From assembly GCA_965153355.1 (NCBI GenBank), contig OZ231127.1, positions 31,310,001-31,374,000 of the forward strand: DNA of 64,000 bases. Reading direction: 5' to 3'. Position 1 is the first letter of the stretch. Each line of letters starts with the position of its first letter. Origin of the DNA: Flaccisagitta enflata. Its lineage: Eukaryota; Chaetognatha; Sagittoidea; Aphragmophora. A program made the translations under genes and the position numbers. Below the pieces are notes generated by a model. It ran no database searches. It had not been told where the DNA came from and was given only the letters and a program-made list of their open reading frames with translations. This document shows positions 35,401-48,525 of this stretch, piece by piece.

Positions 35401-35843
35401 TAGTCCAGACTAAACCTAAACAAGTCCCACTGCTTTTACATTGTTACCTCCTTTCTTCGCCCTTCCTACCTCATCAGCTACTTCATCTAACTGCTTTACA
35501 TTCTCCCCCTCGTTTTTTCTTCTGTTTTCGTCACCACCCGTCGTGTTTTTTTTTTCTTCATCATTTGCATGTGTCGTCTGTGCTTGACTCGTAAATGTGT
35601 CTGTCGTCTTCAACAAGTTCAAGTCCCCTGGTTCCAGTTCTATGTTTTTTCCTCTGCGTTTCTTTGTCTGCGTCAGATTGCCATATTCTATTTGTCTTTC
35701 ACTTTCTCATTTTTTGTTACAGCGCCCTCGGGGATCTGTCTCTCTGTTTGCCTCAATCCTCACCTCTTTTACCTTCACTGTCAGTCAGAAAATGATTACC
35801 TTTTCCGTCTGTTTTTCCGACTCGTACGGGCACTTTTTCCTCT

Positions 35844-35874
<31 letters not shown>

Positions 35875-35965
35875 GTCTTCTTCCGTCATGTGTTCATCTA
35901 CTTTGACTTTCCAATTTTGAGTCGCTGTTATTTTGTTCTCTGTCGTTTTCCTTTTTCCGTTGCAG

Positions 35966-36105
35966 GTGGAGTTGAGTTGCACTTCTCGTCGAGGGAAGCC
36001 GGCTGCAGAACTCCGTTGGGAACGCATAGACGGTGCCACCGTCAGCCCTCTCCACCAATCACATGACTCACCATCGTCACCACCGTCACCCCCAGCATCA
36101 CCTTA
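35966..36105 (+). CDS. IgSF gene exon 5: Ig2 B-C strands with Ser/Pro-rich insert
   Basis: The acceptor is gttgcag ending 35965; the donor is GTGAGT at 36106, in phase 2. The exon starts VELSC and carries the C-strand Trp in ELRW, 13 residues after the Cys as expected for a C2 domain. After the C strand comes an unusual Ser/Pro/His stretch (HDSPSSPPSPPASP) where most Ig domains have a short C'-D loop. Unspliced readthrough meets stop codons TAG and TGA at the junction, so the frame needs this donor. The following intron carries a TCA/TCG microsatellite. Confidence 0.88.
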
Positions 36106-36208
36106 GTGAGTGCATAAAAGATGTATTTCAAAGAAGTAAAGGAAAAAACGAAATTCTCGACATCCATCAACATAAACGCAAAGATCAACAACAGCAATGC
36201 TAAGATCA

Positions 36209-36211
36209 GTG

Positions 36212-36278
<67 letters not shown>

Positions 36279-36309
36279 GTCGTCGTCGTCGTCGTCGTCG
36301 TCGTCATCG

Positions 36310-36361
<52 letters not shown>

Positions 36362-36364
36362 TTT
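36209..36364. repeat. TCA/TCG microsatellite, intron 5
   Basis: TCA with an internal TCG block near 36277-36310. Confidence 0.96.
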
Positions 36365-36492
36365 CACAGTAAACTGACAGTGACGCACACAAAGGCGAAC
36401 CCCCAGGGCTTTCGAGTATGTAAGAGAAGCTTAGCGCACATGAGAGTTTTGTTATTGTAATTTTATTCCCATTTAAATTGTTTCTTCTTCAG

Positions 36493-36565
36493 TAAAATCG
36501 TAAGCGAGACGTTAAGTCGTGGAGACCAAACATTCGACACTCGCTCCACCTTGACTTTGGAAAAG
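36493..36565 (+). CDS. IgSF gene exon 6: Ig2 D-E strands
   Basis: The acceptor is cttcttcag ending 36492 and the donor is GTGAAC at 36566. It completes a split Tyr codon (TA|T) and adds 24 codons, ending phase 0. The product ends in an E strand rich in Thr and Leu (DTRSTLTLEK), which continues as VTVAEHD in exon 7, as expected for the E-F region of a C2 Ig fold. Confidence 0.85.
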
Positions 36566-36675
36566 GTGAACGAAAAACCGTTTTATATATTATAGACATC
36601 TACAAAGCCAGTCACTATTTTTCATTTGTAGTCACTTGCTAGGAGACACGTTTAGACTTTAGAGGCTGTGTACGT

Positions 36676-37014
36676 TAGGGTGACTGAAAATATGGTTATA
36701 TTTGAATTTGGTCTCCCTCGCGGGAGAAATGATACCATTTCCATCACAGATGATAACCCTAAAATCTGGTGGCAATCAAATGAAGTTTACTCATGGCCGC
36801 AACCCCCCCTCATTTCCCATAGAAAATGTACAGGAAGGATTTTGGCCTCTGCAGCTTCCTATCTTTTATAATGGGAATGGGGTGGGGTTGCGGCCATGAG
36901 TAAACTTTGTCTGATCATCTCCAGATTTTAGAGTTACCATCTATGATGGAAATGGTCACATTTCTCCCGCAAGGAAGACGAGATTCGGATTTGACCATAT
37001 TTTAAGTCACCCTA
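36676..37014. mobile_element. 339-bp hAT-like palindromic MITE in intron 6
   Basis: Starts TAGGGTGACTGAAAATATGG and ends with its near complement CCATATTTTAAGTCACCCTA. Exact 8-bp TSD GTGTACGT lies at 36668-36675 and 37015-37022. Arms pair almost to the centre. It sits in the intron between exons 6 and 7 and does not touch splice sites. Confidence 0.85.
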
Positions 37015-37147
37015 GTGTACGTAGGTTGGTAGGTAGGTCCGTTGGTTTTGTCGCAACCTGTTAGAGACTTGAATGTTAGAGTCTAACATCGAAGCTACGT
37101 CCTTATTCGTCTTGACAAGGAATGGGAGAGAAAAAAACTCACGTAGC

Positions 37148-37362
37148 AAGAACAAGTGACGCTGGGTCTCAATATTGTTGCGGACGGTTGGGAAGGGGTA
37201 TCCAACCCCCGGCCTCTCCCGACCCCACCCCCCCTCCCATACACTCACAATAACAACTGTTCGCGTTTTCAACTCGAGTGTGACGGATCAACAGACCGAC
37301 GGACCGACGGACCGACAAACGGACAAAGCCTCTTATAGAGTTGCGTGTCCGCAACTAAAAAC
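37148..37362 (-). repeat. Fam-A copy (GTTGCGGAC subtype) in intron 6
   Basis: On minus: TTTTTAGTTGCGGACACGCA, CTCTATAAGAGGCTTTGTCC, CTCGAGTTGAAAACGCGAAC; distal CAACCGTCCGCAACAATATT. It lies about 0.13 kb downstream of the 339-bp MITE and ends about 70 bp before exon 7. Confidence 0.78.
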
Positions 37363-37431
37363 TAACCTACATGATGAGAACAATTAATCACAAAAGCTCT
37401 TTTTTTTCTTCCTCGCTGGACATAATTGTAG

Positions 37432-37537
37432 GTGACTGTGGCGGAACATGATCAGACTGCATTCCGCTGTGTGGCGAAGTACGGAAGCGAAGCTGCGCCG
37501 CTCGAAGCTCACTCGCAAATCGTCCTCAATATTCAAC
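37432..37537 (+). CDS. IgSF gene exon 7: Ig2 F-G strands
   Basis: The acceptor is attgtag ending 37431 and the donor is GTGAGA at 37538. Thirty-five codons carry the F-strand Cys (TAFRC) and a G strand ending IVLNIQ, followed by a phase-1 domain-boundary intron. The donor runs directly into a long GA microsatellite that starts at the splice site. The linker style resembles nephrin/Kirrel proteins, which is the main reason for that family suggestion. Confidence 0.88.
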
Positions 37538-37708
<171 letters not shown>

Positions 37709-38073
37709 GGATACAGAAACGTAGTGACAGGCAGATACAGTCAAAGACATGCATGGTCCTAAATTTGTAAACCATGATAAAACGACATGAAACTTGATAA
37801 ATGAGTGAGTGAATAGATACACAGTGTATGCAAACACGCTGCCTAGACTGCATACTCTTCAGTGCGCATTACAAAGATATAGCCACTTTAAAGGACGAAT
37901 TTGTTCAGAAGCAACATAACCCTAAATCGTTTCGGCTGAAAACGGGCCGCGCTGCGCTGCCGGTGCACATTGAATTTAAATTCGCCCGCATCTCGAGAAA
38001 GGGAAAAAGGCCCATCAGTCACTCGGTTGAGTGGGCGCATCCAAATCACAACAACCACGACCATCTCCAAAAG

Positions 38074-38575
<502 letters not shown>

Positions 38576-38583
38576 TAGGTCAT

Positions 38584-38730
38584 GTTATTTAGAATCTGAG
38601 TGGTGAGAATTTTGAAATTCTCATCATTCAGATTCTTAGTGATGAGAATTATATTCTCATAAATCAGATTGTCTTTCTATTTTTTTCTCATGACTCAGAA
38701 TCTAAGTTATGAGAATTTTGTCTAGCAAGA
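38584..38730. repeat. Hairpin-forming GAATCTGAG/ATGAGAATT repeats
   Basis: GAATCTGAGTGGTGAGAATT (from 38591) pairs with the following AATTCTCATCATTCAGATTC. Related inverted pieces recur at 39962-40045 (AATTCTCATAACATAGAATC), so the two may be ends of one 1.45-kb foldback element that contains a Fam-A copy. Confidence 0.55.
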
Positions 38731-39083
38731 ATCCCCCTAATGCTTGCACATTGGTTAATTGATTAGTATTCCTGACGGAACTAACAACTAGCTCATTGAC
38801 CCACTGTCACCAATAGCTTAGCTCTATCAACCAAGGTAAAATCACATTTCGTAATTGTGGAGTACATAGAATGGACACAGAGCCGATGTTTTGAAGAACA
38901 CAGGAGTGAACTGTTATATATGTCCCTGCTCTAACCTCACTACCTTAAAACAGCAATGAAGCACAGCAATATATACTGCTAACCATATGCAATCCGTGGA
39001 TGCAGGCCCGGCCAGATGGGGGTCACCCCATCTGAGATTGGAGGCCTGGGCACCAGTGGGACCTGTGAGAGCCTCTGTGATAC

Positions 39084-39192
39084 AAAAAAAAGAAAAAAAA
39101 AAGAAAAAAGAAAAAAAAAGAAAAAAGGAAAAAAAGAAAAAGAAAAAAAAAAGAGAGAAATCAAGAAAGAAAAAAAGAGGGAAATAAAAACA
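39084..39192. repeat. A-rich low complexity
   Basis: GAAAAA-type runs between a short unique segment and a Fam-A copy. Confidence 0.85.
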
Positions 39193-39193
39193 A

Positions 39194-39384
39194 AAGAAGG
39201 CAGGATACACGGCTGCCAAAGTTGCATGCCGGTGGGCAAGGGCCATATTTAAGGTCACTAGACCATTTAGGCAGGAGAGGTGAGGTCCAAACATAAAAAT
39301 CATAAAGAAAGTAAAGTGTGACTAACAGACCGACCGACCGACCAACAAATCGGGGTGTAGAGTCGCGTAGCACGCAACTAATAA
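39194..39384 (-). repeat. Fam-A copy (GTTGCGTGC arm) in intron 7
   Basis: On minus the head AGTTGCGTGC is complementary to distal GCATGCAACT. It also has CTCTACACCCCGATTTGTTG and GCCGTGTATCCTGCCTT. Confidence 0.78.
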
Positions 39385-39653
39385 GATAAAAAAATGAAAA
39401 AAAAAGTTCTATCCAGTGTACAAGTTCTGGAGGCTGAAGTTTCAGCACTGGAACAAACTTTAAGGCAGTAAAAAAATATTGCAAAAGTTGAAATATTAAG
39501 AGCAAAGGAGGGGGCTGAGGGGGAGGGGAGCCCAACCAAGGGAGCCAGCAGAGGGACCCACCATTTTTCTGGACGGGCCTGCTTGGATAACTTGCCAGCG
39601 TATCGTAAGAATGTCAAATAATGGAGCAAAAAAAATAATAGAGCCACAAATTT

Positions 39654-39656
39654 ACA

Positions 39657-39741
<85 letters not shown>

Positions 39742-39784
39742 ACAAACACGGGGGAAGAAAAAAAGAGTAAGAGAAAGAGAGAGA

Positions 39785-39852
<68 letters not shown>

Positions 39853-39868
39853 AGAGAGGAAGAGAGAC
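39654..39868. repeat. CA then GA microsatellite, intron 7
   Basis: CA at 39654-39739, GA at about 39774-39868. Confidence 0.96.
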
Positions 39869-40058
39869 AAAGAGCTACAAAAACATAAATTTAGAGAAAA
39901 TCTAAGCATGAAAGAAAGATAGAAAAACAGACAATCTGAGCAGAGAAATAACAAAATTATCAAATTCTCATAACATAGAATCTGAAGAGAAAAAGCTAAA
40001 TTTTAAGTAATATGACTTAGAAAATCTGAATAATGAGATTTTCTTGCATAGTGTGTGT

Positions 40059-40795
<737 letters not shown>

Positions 40796-41143
40796 ACATG
40801 GGGACGGATGTGCGTACAGACAAATATTAAGACCGTAGGTTTCACCCTATAACAGAAATTTCCTCTGATAGACTGACGAAATGACAGAAAGACAGAGCCG
40901 AGAGGGTGCATGGAAATCAGAGCAACGGCGCGACCATCTCCATTTTTCTCAGCCAAGTTATTGAACAACCGAAACTCTTTCGGGGAAATTTACGCCTTGA
41001 GATCGCTTTTGAAATTTGTTTACCATTAAGCCTCTTTACGCATCACTCACGCTGCCAATTCGACAATTCCCATTCGTGTTCAGGACCAACGAAATGATCA
41101 TTTCACCGCGGCCACCAATTCCCAATCTGTGTTGACCGTGAAA

Positions 41144-41250
41144 TGATTCATTCATTCATTCATTCATTCATTCATTCATTCATTCATTCATTCATTCATT
41201 CATTCATTCATTCATTCATTCATTTATTCATTCATTCATTCATTAATTTA
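41144..41250. repeat. ATTC microsatellite, intron 7
   Basis: About 26 units, two substitutions. Confidence 0.96.
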
Positions 41251-41565
41251 TTCAATCATCTTCAGCCGCCATCTAACCCCTGCCAAAACTTTCTCCCACT
41301 GTTTTCCCTGTCAACTTTACTCACGAGACTTCAACCCCTCTCCCCAACCTATAACTATCATCTATATGTTCCATCTTTTTGCATAAGTTCCATTCCGTAT
41401 CTGATCGATCCAACTTTCGTGTCATGAACCCACTCAGTCGTTGACTCCGTGCCTCCAGAGAATAGAGTCTTGATTGAGAGTGTGAGTGGAAAGTGGCTAA
41501 CATACAGAATTTATATCATCGCTCGTTTATTGAACTCCCCCCCCCCTTTTTTTTGCCCCCATCAG

Positions 41566-41808
<243 letters not shown>

Positions 41809-42103
41809 AACAGACAGACCGAGAGACCTTGTGACCATTTACTAGAAGGAGAAATAATCTGTTACCAGTATTGCTTTTAATGCATGAGATTTAAATTTTT
41901 TCCTGAATTTCCTAATTTATTTCAATCTTGAGACGGTTGAGACGGTTGAGATGGTTGAGATAACAGTTCTATAGATGGTCGAGGTGGCTTTGCCAGAAAA
42001 CGCTCAGGCACTTTCGAAGGCTACTGCTTGGTGACTGTTTACCATGCTAAAAGGATCTAGTTCTGATCGCTGTCTAAGGACATTTGAATATGAAATGCTT
42101 CAG

Positions 42104-42258
42104 GTATTTCTCCGACGATCCTGTGACGATTCTGCCGGCGACGGCGTCATCTTTACCAGGACGCCCGAGGAGACTGACTTCAACACTAACACTAACGTTA
42201 ACCAGACAAATCTTCAACAGAAGCCTCATCTGCGAAACGACGCAAAAGCTGCTACCCG
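42104..42258 (+). CDS. IgSF gene exon 9: second half of Ig3
   Basis: The acceptor is cttcag ending 42103, with a weak polypyrimidine tract; the donor is GTGAGA at 42259. The first base completes the Trp codon begun in exon 8, then 51 codons follow. A Thr/Leu-rich E strand (TSTLTLTLT) leads to sequon NRS and the F-strand Cys (SLIC). Exit is phase 1. The perfect phase match and restored Trp support the exon despite the weak acceptor. Confidence 0.85.
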
Positions 42259-42458
42259 GTGAGACCCAAATGTTTGACAGACAAACTTAAAACCTCCGTG
42301 ATTTCATGCTAAGCCAAAATTGCTCCTTTGCATCTTTTCAGCCTATTCTTTCATATCATTTATCTATCAAATTCGCTTCTTTTTGCTCAGTTTTGTTTTT
42401 GTTTCAAATCGTTTTGGTTTTTTGTTTATCTTTTATTAAAGTATCTTTGTTTTGTCAG

Positions 42459-42637
42459 GTGGTCGTGCCGACGCGAACGTGTCTTTGCCGGTGCGCTTCG
42501 GTCCCGAGCATCTTCGGCTTCTCGGCGCCGACGCAAATTTCAAAGCCGGCGATCGGCGAGTCTTGACTTGCCGGACAGATCCGGCAAATCCTCCTTGGGA
42601 AGTCAAATGGACCGTGCAACCAAATCCCGCGTTTAGG
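42459..42637 (+). CDS. IgSF gene exon 10: first half of Ig4
   Basis: The acceptor is tgtcag ending 42458 and the donor is GTGAGT at 42638. Entry is phase 1, exit phase 0, with 59 complete codons, the longest exon here. It carries sequon NVS, the B-strand Cys (VLTC), PANPPW and the C-strand Trp (EVKW). It looks visibly richer in G+C than the AT-leaning introns around it. The 12.3-kb intron that follows is the largest in the gene and holds several transposons. Confidence 0.88.
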
Positions 42638-42781
42638 GTGAGTCAAATTTCATACTTCATGCGAAAATTTTGCTACCTTTTTTTTCTAATCTCGCGACAC
42701 AATGTACGTGTTGTACAATCTACTTTTGCACAATATCAGTACATTTGTATCCATACACGTGTAATATTGTGTGACATTTGA

Positions 42782-43790
42782 AATATACCATGTCTAGTGC
42801 TTGATCCTGTGGCGCTCTTTGAAATGCGTGCGTGTTCTTCAAGTTGCCACAACATATGTCGATTCTTTGAAAATGTTAACAATTTCATGCACATTTACTG
42901 GTGGTTAACTGGTAACACCGTTCCGTTCATACAGGTGGAGTACATAGCTTGATAAACAAAAGATTTCACTCAAAACTAAAAAAAAATTGACATGACATAT
43001 ATTTTGTTTCTAGATATTCCATCGGGTAAGATATATATTGTCGGTTTCTAGACAGAGCATAGTGAAAACTCCATATATTCCTCCTTATTCCTCTCATGAA
43101 TAAGAATTAGATTGGGTAGGATGGTAAATCCTTTTCTCATAGAATATTCAAAGAGCAATTCCAAGCAAAAAGCTTTCCCTTTTAATACTAATCAACTTTT
43201 CACACAGAGTCGAGAATTCACTATGATAGTAAGTTAAAAGATATATAATATTTCAGTCAAGTGCATCAACAATCTTGATGAAGGTGGAAAATTGTTTGAG
43301 ATTATCTCAGTTCAGAATAATCATCTAAGATTATCTAAGATCATAACATGATAGTCCATAACATGATGATCGGTCTACCCATGCATTTTTCTGTCTCTAG
43401 ATTATAATCATACATAGTCCTTCCATCTCTCAGCCTAGCGGTAGAAATGGCACTTTGGGCCTTGAAAAAAGAAAAATATTTGTAAACATTTTTTATTGAT
43501 ATTATTGATTAAAAAAAGTAAAAGAAATATCAGATAAATAAGAACCTTCTATATTCCAAGTTTTTTGGCGCACTGTACTGTAAAAACCGCCAACGTTGTT
43601 TTCTCTTGATTACCCCCTTTCTTTCCTTTCAACTAAATTTTCTAACTGTCGCGTCTTCCAACTGTCGCGTCTGGTTGACGACAATCTTTCGCGTTTTCTT
43701 TCTGCATTGCTAATTACTTTTCTATCCTGGGTTGTTTTTTTTTCTGCGCGTGACAACGTAGAATTCCTTCAATTAACGCACATGAAGTGC
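42782..43790. other. Intron 10, AT-rich, no recognised feature
   Basis: I see no repeat family or coding segment in this kilobase. Confidence 0.6.
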
Positions 43791-43970
43791 AAGGCCGGAT
43801 GAACGTCAACCTGAGTCGCGTACGGGAGGGCAGGAGCACTAGGGCTTTAGGGCAATTAACTTAAAATAAACACCTTTATTCAAAGCCGACCGGTCGATCT
43901 GGCTATCTGATCGACCACCCGACCGAATGGGTGGCCATTCGATAAGTGGTTTTTAGAGACGCACATGCTC
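43791..43970 (-). repeat. Degraded Fam-A copy
   Basis: CAAGGCCGGATGAACG, GAGTCGCGTACGGGAGGGCA, GACCGGTCGATCTGG and TTTTTAGAGACGCACATG in minus orientation. Confidence 0.45.
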
Positions 43971-44576
43971 CCAAATCATATCAGATTAATAACGACACAC
44001 CCTCTTACAGAAACCTTTCATTGATGTTTAAAAAAAAAACAAAGAAACATTTCTCAAGGGTTTATTGTGATGTTTGTTGATATTAGCCCTTAGCGTTAGA
44101 TTCTGTTCAATCGTTTTCCATACTCGCGTAAGACATCAGCGTCGTCGCGGGAAATCTGCTGCGCGAAGCCACATTGCCCCAAAAAAGTGGGACCAACCGA
44201 CCGACAGACACCGACCAACCGATATAGGTCCATAGGTCCATAGGCCTATAACTCAAAGATCATTATTAAAAACCTAGATATTTTCCTAAGGAGATCTAAA
44301 GAAATTAGCTACGTTTTTATCAATGACCCGTAAAATGATGCAAAACTGACTGAAATAGCGATTTTTCAGCATTACGGCCTCTGCTTATCCACAATACAGC
44401 CCCCGCCCACCCATATACTGCCCAACCGCATTACTACCCCTGCACATCCGCAAGCGCTCACATCCGGCTTTGCAAAAAGAATATTATTCTTTACTCTTCG
44501 TTCTGTGTATGCGCATATATGCGTACTATGACGAAGGAGCACATCGAAATATATCTAAATTAAAACAGCCATGAAC

Positions 44577-44671
44577 TCTGATGTGATGTGATGTGATGTG
44601 ATGTGATGTGATGTGATGTGATGTGATGTGATGTGATGTGATGTGATGTGATGTGATGTGATGTGATGTGT
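44577..44671. repeat. GATGT pentanucleotide microsatellite
   Basis: About 18 near-perfect units. Confidence 0.96.
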
Positions 44672-44839
44672 GGCTTTCTTTTCATTTTACAGTGACTTAA
44701 CATGACCTTTATTGTTCTCGGCCGGAAAACGAGACCGAATCAAATATCTTCCAATCTTCCATCGATCCTACTCGAATTCGAACAACACCGGTCTTTGTCT
44801 CCCTCCTTAATCCTTTTTCTCGCAATTTTCATCTTTTTT

Positions 44840-44859
44840 TTTTTTCTTTCTTTCTTAGT

Positions 44860-44942
<83 letters not shown>

Positions 44943-44995
44943 CTCTTTCTTTCTTTCTCTCTTTCTTTCTTTCTTTCTTTCTTTCTTCCTTTATT
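44840..44995. repeat. TTTC microsatellite
   Basis: Near-pure, with TCTC interruptions at the right; it leads into the Fam-D repeat. Confidence 0.95.
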
Positions 44996-45002
44996 TACTT
45001 CT

Positions 45003-45425
45003 CCTTCTCCTTCTCCTTCTTCTCCAGCTTACCCCCCCCCCCGGCTTGAAACCCGGTCTCAAAGCTACAATCCCAGTCTTGAGGCTCAAATCCCAATCTC
45101 GAGGCTAAAATCCCAATCTCAAGGCTCAAATCCCAGTCTCAAGGCTCAAATCCCAGTTTCCAGGCTCAAATGCCAGTATCGAGGCTCAGATCCCACTCCC
45201 ATGGCTCAGATCTTAGTCTCGAGGCTCAAATCCCAGTCTTAAAGCTCAAATCCTTGCCTCCAGGCTTAAATCCCAGACCCATGGCTCACATCCCAGCTGT
45301 AAAAAAAAACAGCATAGGTCATCGGCCCCTTCGGGGCCGCTGCCCCTCTAACCACCTCACACCCACATGAACTCACATAGGGGCAACGGGTACCGCTGGC
45401 CATCTAACGCTTTTGTGACTATTAT
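45003..45425. repeat. Fam-D repeat, right-hand part
   Basis: A TTCTCC run and poly-C, a 20-bp minisatellite (AAGGCTCAAATCCCAGTCTC), then AGCATAGGTCATCGGCCCC, TTCGGGGCCGCTGCCCCTC and CATCTAACGCTTTTGTGAC. The left inverted end is not seen here. Confidence 0.7.
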
Positions 45426-46461
45426 CTCTCTTTCTTTCTGTCTTGCACTACTATTTTTGTTTCTGTCGTTACTCGTGTTAAAAGTCATTCCCTGGTTTCA
45501 GGCACTGAATCAGGTTGGCCCCGTCAGCAAAAGGGTTACTAACGTTCTATTGGAGGCAAGCCCGGGCGATTTTGCATTTTCTTTAACAATACAATACAAT
45601 ATACAACTTTTCAAAGTACACTTTTTTTTATATATAAGCACCTCGTTTATAAGCACGCCCAGCCTCAGATATTGGGAAAATTTAAGCACATTGCTAAGCA
45701 CGCTCCAGGCTGAGATTTCCGATTTGAAAAAAAAATGTTGGTGATTTTATAAAAGTATGCCAATTTTTAGACATTTTTGATTGGAATTTCACAAAAATCA
45801 ATGGAAACTTTGATAGAAATTGAAATTATCAATAATATCAATTTGTCAGTACATTCAGAATTTTGATACTGATAGAAATAATTGAATTTCTAACAATATT
45901 TAAGAACATTATTGCTTAGATACTATTGTTAAAAAGAATTCATATATCATGATATCAAATAACCCCAAAAATCTAAAAAGTTTATAGTAGATCAAGATAC
46001 TAATCTCACCCCATGGTTTATATGAAAATAAAACAACATCAGTGAGAGATACTGTATATTTTTTTATGCAAAATACATTCATTATTATATTCTATACTAT
46101 ATTTTATTATAAACTATAGAATACTCTATGCTAAACTGTTTTCTATACCTTACTGTGTACTTTGTTCTATACTGAATAGGATAATAACTTACTGATGAAT
46201 GATAAGCAAGCATTTAAGCACATTTCAGCCTCGAAAATGAGATTTTGCTAAGCATGCTCAGCCTCAGCCAAAAAAAGTGCGTGCTTATAAAAAAATAAAG
46301 TGTATTGGGTCAATACAATACAAAACCAATACAATACAATATCTTAAAGAATTGTACCCAATACGTAACAATATTTTAATTCACTTAATAAAAAATCTTT
46401 GTTGAATCTTAAATAAATAGTTGAAGCTTTAACTCATTTTTATATGCTTGATCAAAAACAA

Positions 46462-46556
46462 GGTCATAGGCCAATACAGCATGTGATCACGAATGCTATA
46501 GACAGACCAACCAACCGACCACTACACAGCAGGTTATAGAGGTGCTTGCCACTAAA
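46462..46556 (-). repeat. Degraded Fam-A copy inside the 3-kb element
   Basis: On minus: TTTTTAGTGGCAAGCACCTC, TATAACCTGCTG, GGTCGGTTGG, ending ATGACCTTGTTTTTG. Confidence 0.5.
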
Positions 46557-47144
46557 AATTTTGAATATTTTTTTAACTTTCATATATCTATCAATATTTT
46601 TTTTCATATATTTTTGTCCTCACTTATCAGTTTGACACACGAGACTATAATAGCACTGATCGTGTATGTTGTTTGTCGTCGTTTGTGTCAACTCCTTAAA
46701 ACTTTAGAACTCAACTGATGTTGATGAAACTGCTCAGTGATATTTTGAGGGCATTACTAACCTGTGTACCAACTTTCAACAACATTCATAAATATTTAAT
46801 ACCCCTTGCCTATTATATTTGTAGTAATATAAATTCCTGGACTTGTGCAATTTACATAGGGGAAGGGTAGTAAAGGTTCACCAATGTTGTTTAAACATGT
46901 TTTAGAAGTTCATTGTAGTAATTAAAGCCTCTGCAAGATTTCAGATAATTCTGAGTATTGTTTAGAAGATATTAGTATTTTGTTAGTAATATTAATTCCT
47001 AGACTTGCAAATTGATATAGTGAAGGGTAGTAGGTTCACCAATGTTGTTCAAACTTATTGTAGGTTCAGTGCATCAATTGGTGCCCCTGCAAGATTTCAG
47101 TAACTGAGTATTGGTTAAGAAAATATATGGTATTTATGTTGTGT

Positions 47145-47408
47145 TTTTTTTGAAAAAAAATTTTTTGAAATTTTTTTTTTTTTTTAATTTTTTTTTGAAA
47201 TTTTTTTAAAAAAGATTTTTTTACATTTTTTTTTAAAGAATTTTTTTTTTTTTGAACTGTATAAAGATTTTTTTTTTTGAATTTTTTTTTTTTTGAGATA
47301 TTTAGTCTTGAAAATTTTTTTGAATTTTTTTTTTGAAAAAAATTTTTTTTTTTGAAATTTTTTTGAAAATTTTTTTGAAAAATTGAAATTTTTTTATCTT
47401 TTTTTTAT
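47145..47408. repeat. T-rich low complexity
   Basis: TTTTTTGAAA-type runs inside the 3-kb element. Confidence 0.9.
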
Positions 47409-47410
47409 TC

Positions 47411-47548
47411 AGACTGAGTAGCTGGGTCAGACTGAGTAGCTGGGTCAGACTGAGTAGCTAGGTCAGACTGAGTAGCGGTCAGACTGAGTAGCCGGTCAGA
47501 CTGAGGCTGGGTCAGACTGAGTAGCCGGTCAGACTGAGTAGCCGGGTC
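47411..47548 (+). repeat. CAGACTGAGTAGCTGGGT minisatellite
   Basis: About seven imperfect 18-20 bp units inside the 3-kb hAT-like element. Confidence 0.85.
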
Positions 47549-47931
47549 GACTCAAATAGATCTTTGCTTTAGGTCTCTTTTGTCTGTGCCTCCTCTGTGA
47601 GTGTGTGTGTGTCTCTTCTCTTATCTCCTCTTTTCTCTCTCTCTCTCTTTCTCTCTCCCTTTCAGTGTACTGACCCAGGATTAGATCTGAGGGAAAATCG
47701 ATCTTTCCTCATCTTCATCCTCTTCATCTTCCAGACCTCATCCTCTTCTTTTTCAATTTTTTTCTGCACTTCCTAAAAAATCGATCTCTCCTCATCCTCC
47801 TCATCCACCTTACTTTATCCTCTTCTTCTTCTCTTCTTTTATTTTTCACCAGTTTGTTTGACCTTCCTAAGAATTCCACTATTTTCTTTAAGGAAAATAT
47901 CATATTGTATTGTATTGGGAAAATAACAATA

Positions 47932-48525
47932 CAGGGTCATCAATCTGGACTTGGAATAAGTGTTAAGCTTTTGCTTTCAGCTGCTTCTTCTCCCTGGTCT
48001 GGAATTTGTTTTCTTTTACAGTACTTTGCTTGACGTTTTTTGTGTCAAAATTTCATTGGTCTGAGTTAAATACTTTGTCCACAACATCAATTTAAAGAAG
48101 AACAAGCATTTCCAGATATAGCTAAATTTAGCCTTAGTTCATCAGAACTGTTTTGCTTTGATTTGCTCTTATTTCTCATTGGATTGAGCAGTAAATGTCA
48201 GATTTGTCCCAGTTGAAGATATCTTTATGAATTTTGAAAAAAAACATTTGTGATTTGAGACTATTTTAGCATTTGTAGCTCAAACTGATCAAAGATAAGG
48301 GAAACTTAGTTTTGATGAAAAAAAGATGAATTGAGCTTCAGCCACAAATACTTGTTTTACTTCAAATTGATGTTGTGGACAAAATAATTGACACAGACCA
48401 ATAAGATTTGGACACAAAAAACGTCAAACATAGTACTATATAGGAAAATCAATTCCAGGTCATTGAGAAGAAGCATCTGAGAGTATAAGCTTAATACTTT
48501 TTCCCAATCAAGATTGATGACCCTG
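47932..48525. mobile_element. 594-bp TA-flanked palindromic MITE nested in the 3-kb element
   Basis: Starts CAGGGTCATCAATCTGGACT and ends with its near complement ...GATTGATGACCCTG, flanked by TA (47930-47931, 48526-48527). Arms match inward, for example TGTCCACAACATCAATTTAA against its complement near 48361-48379. Confidence 0.85.

Noticed and set aside
36121-36392. Long open frames of poly-Ser, poly-His, poly-Asp over the TCA array (also poly-Cys, Leu, Arg-Glu frames elsewhere)
   Set aside because: They are translations of microsatellites in all frames and have no unique flanks or codon bias.
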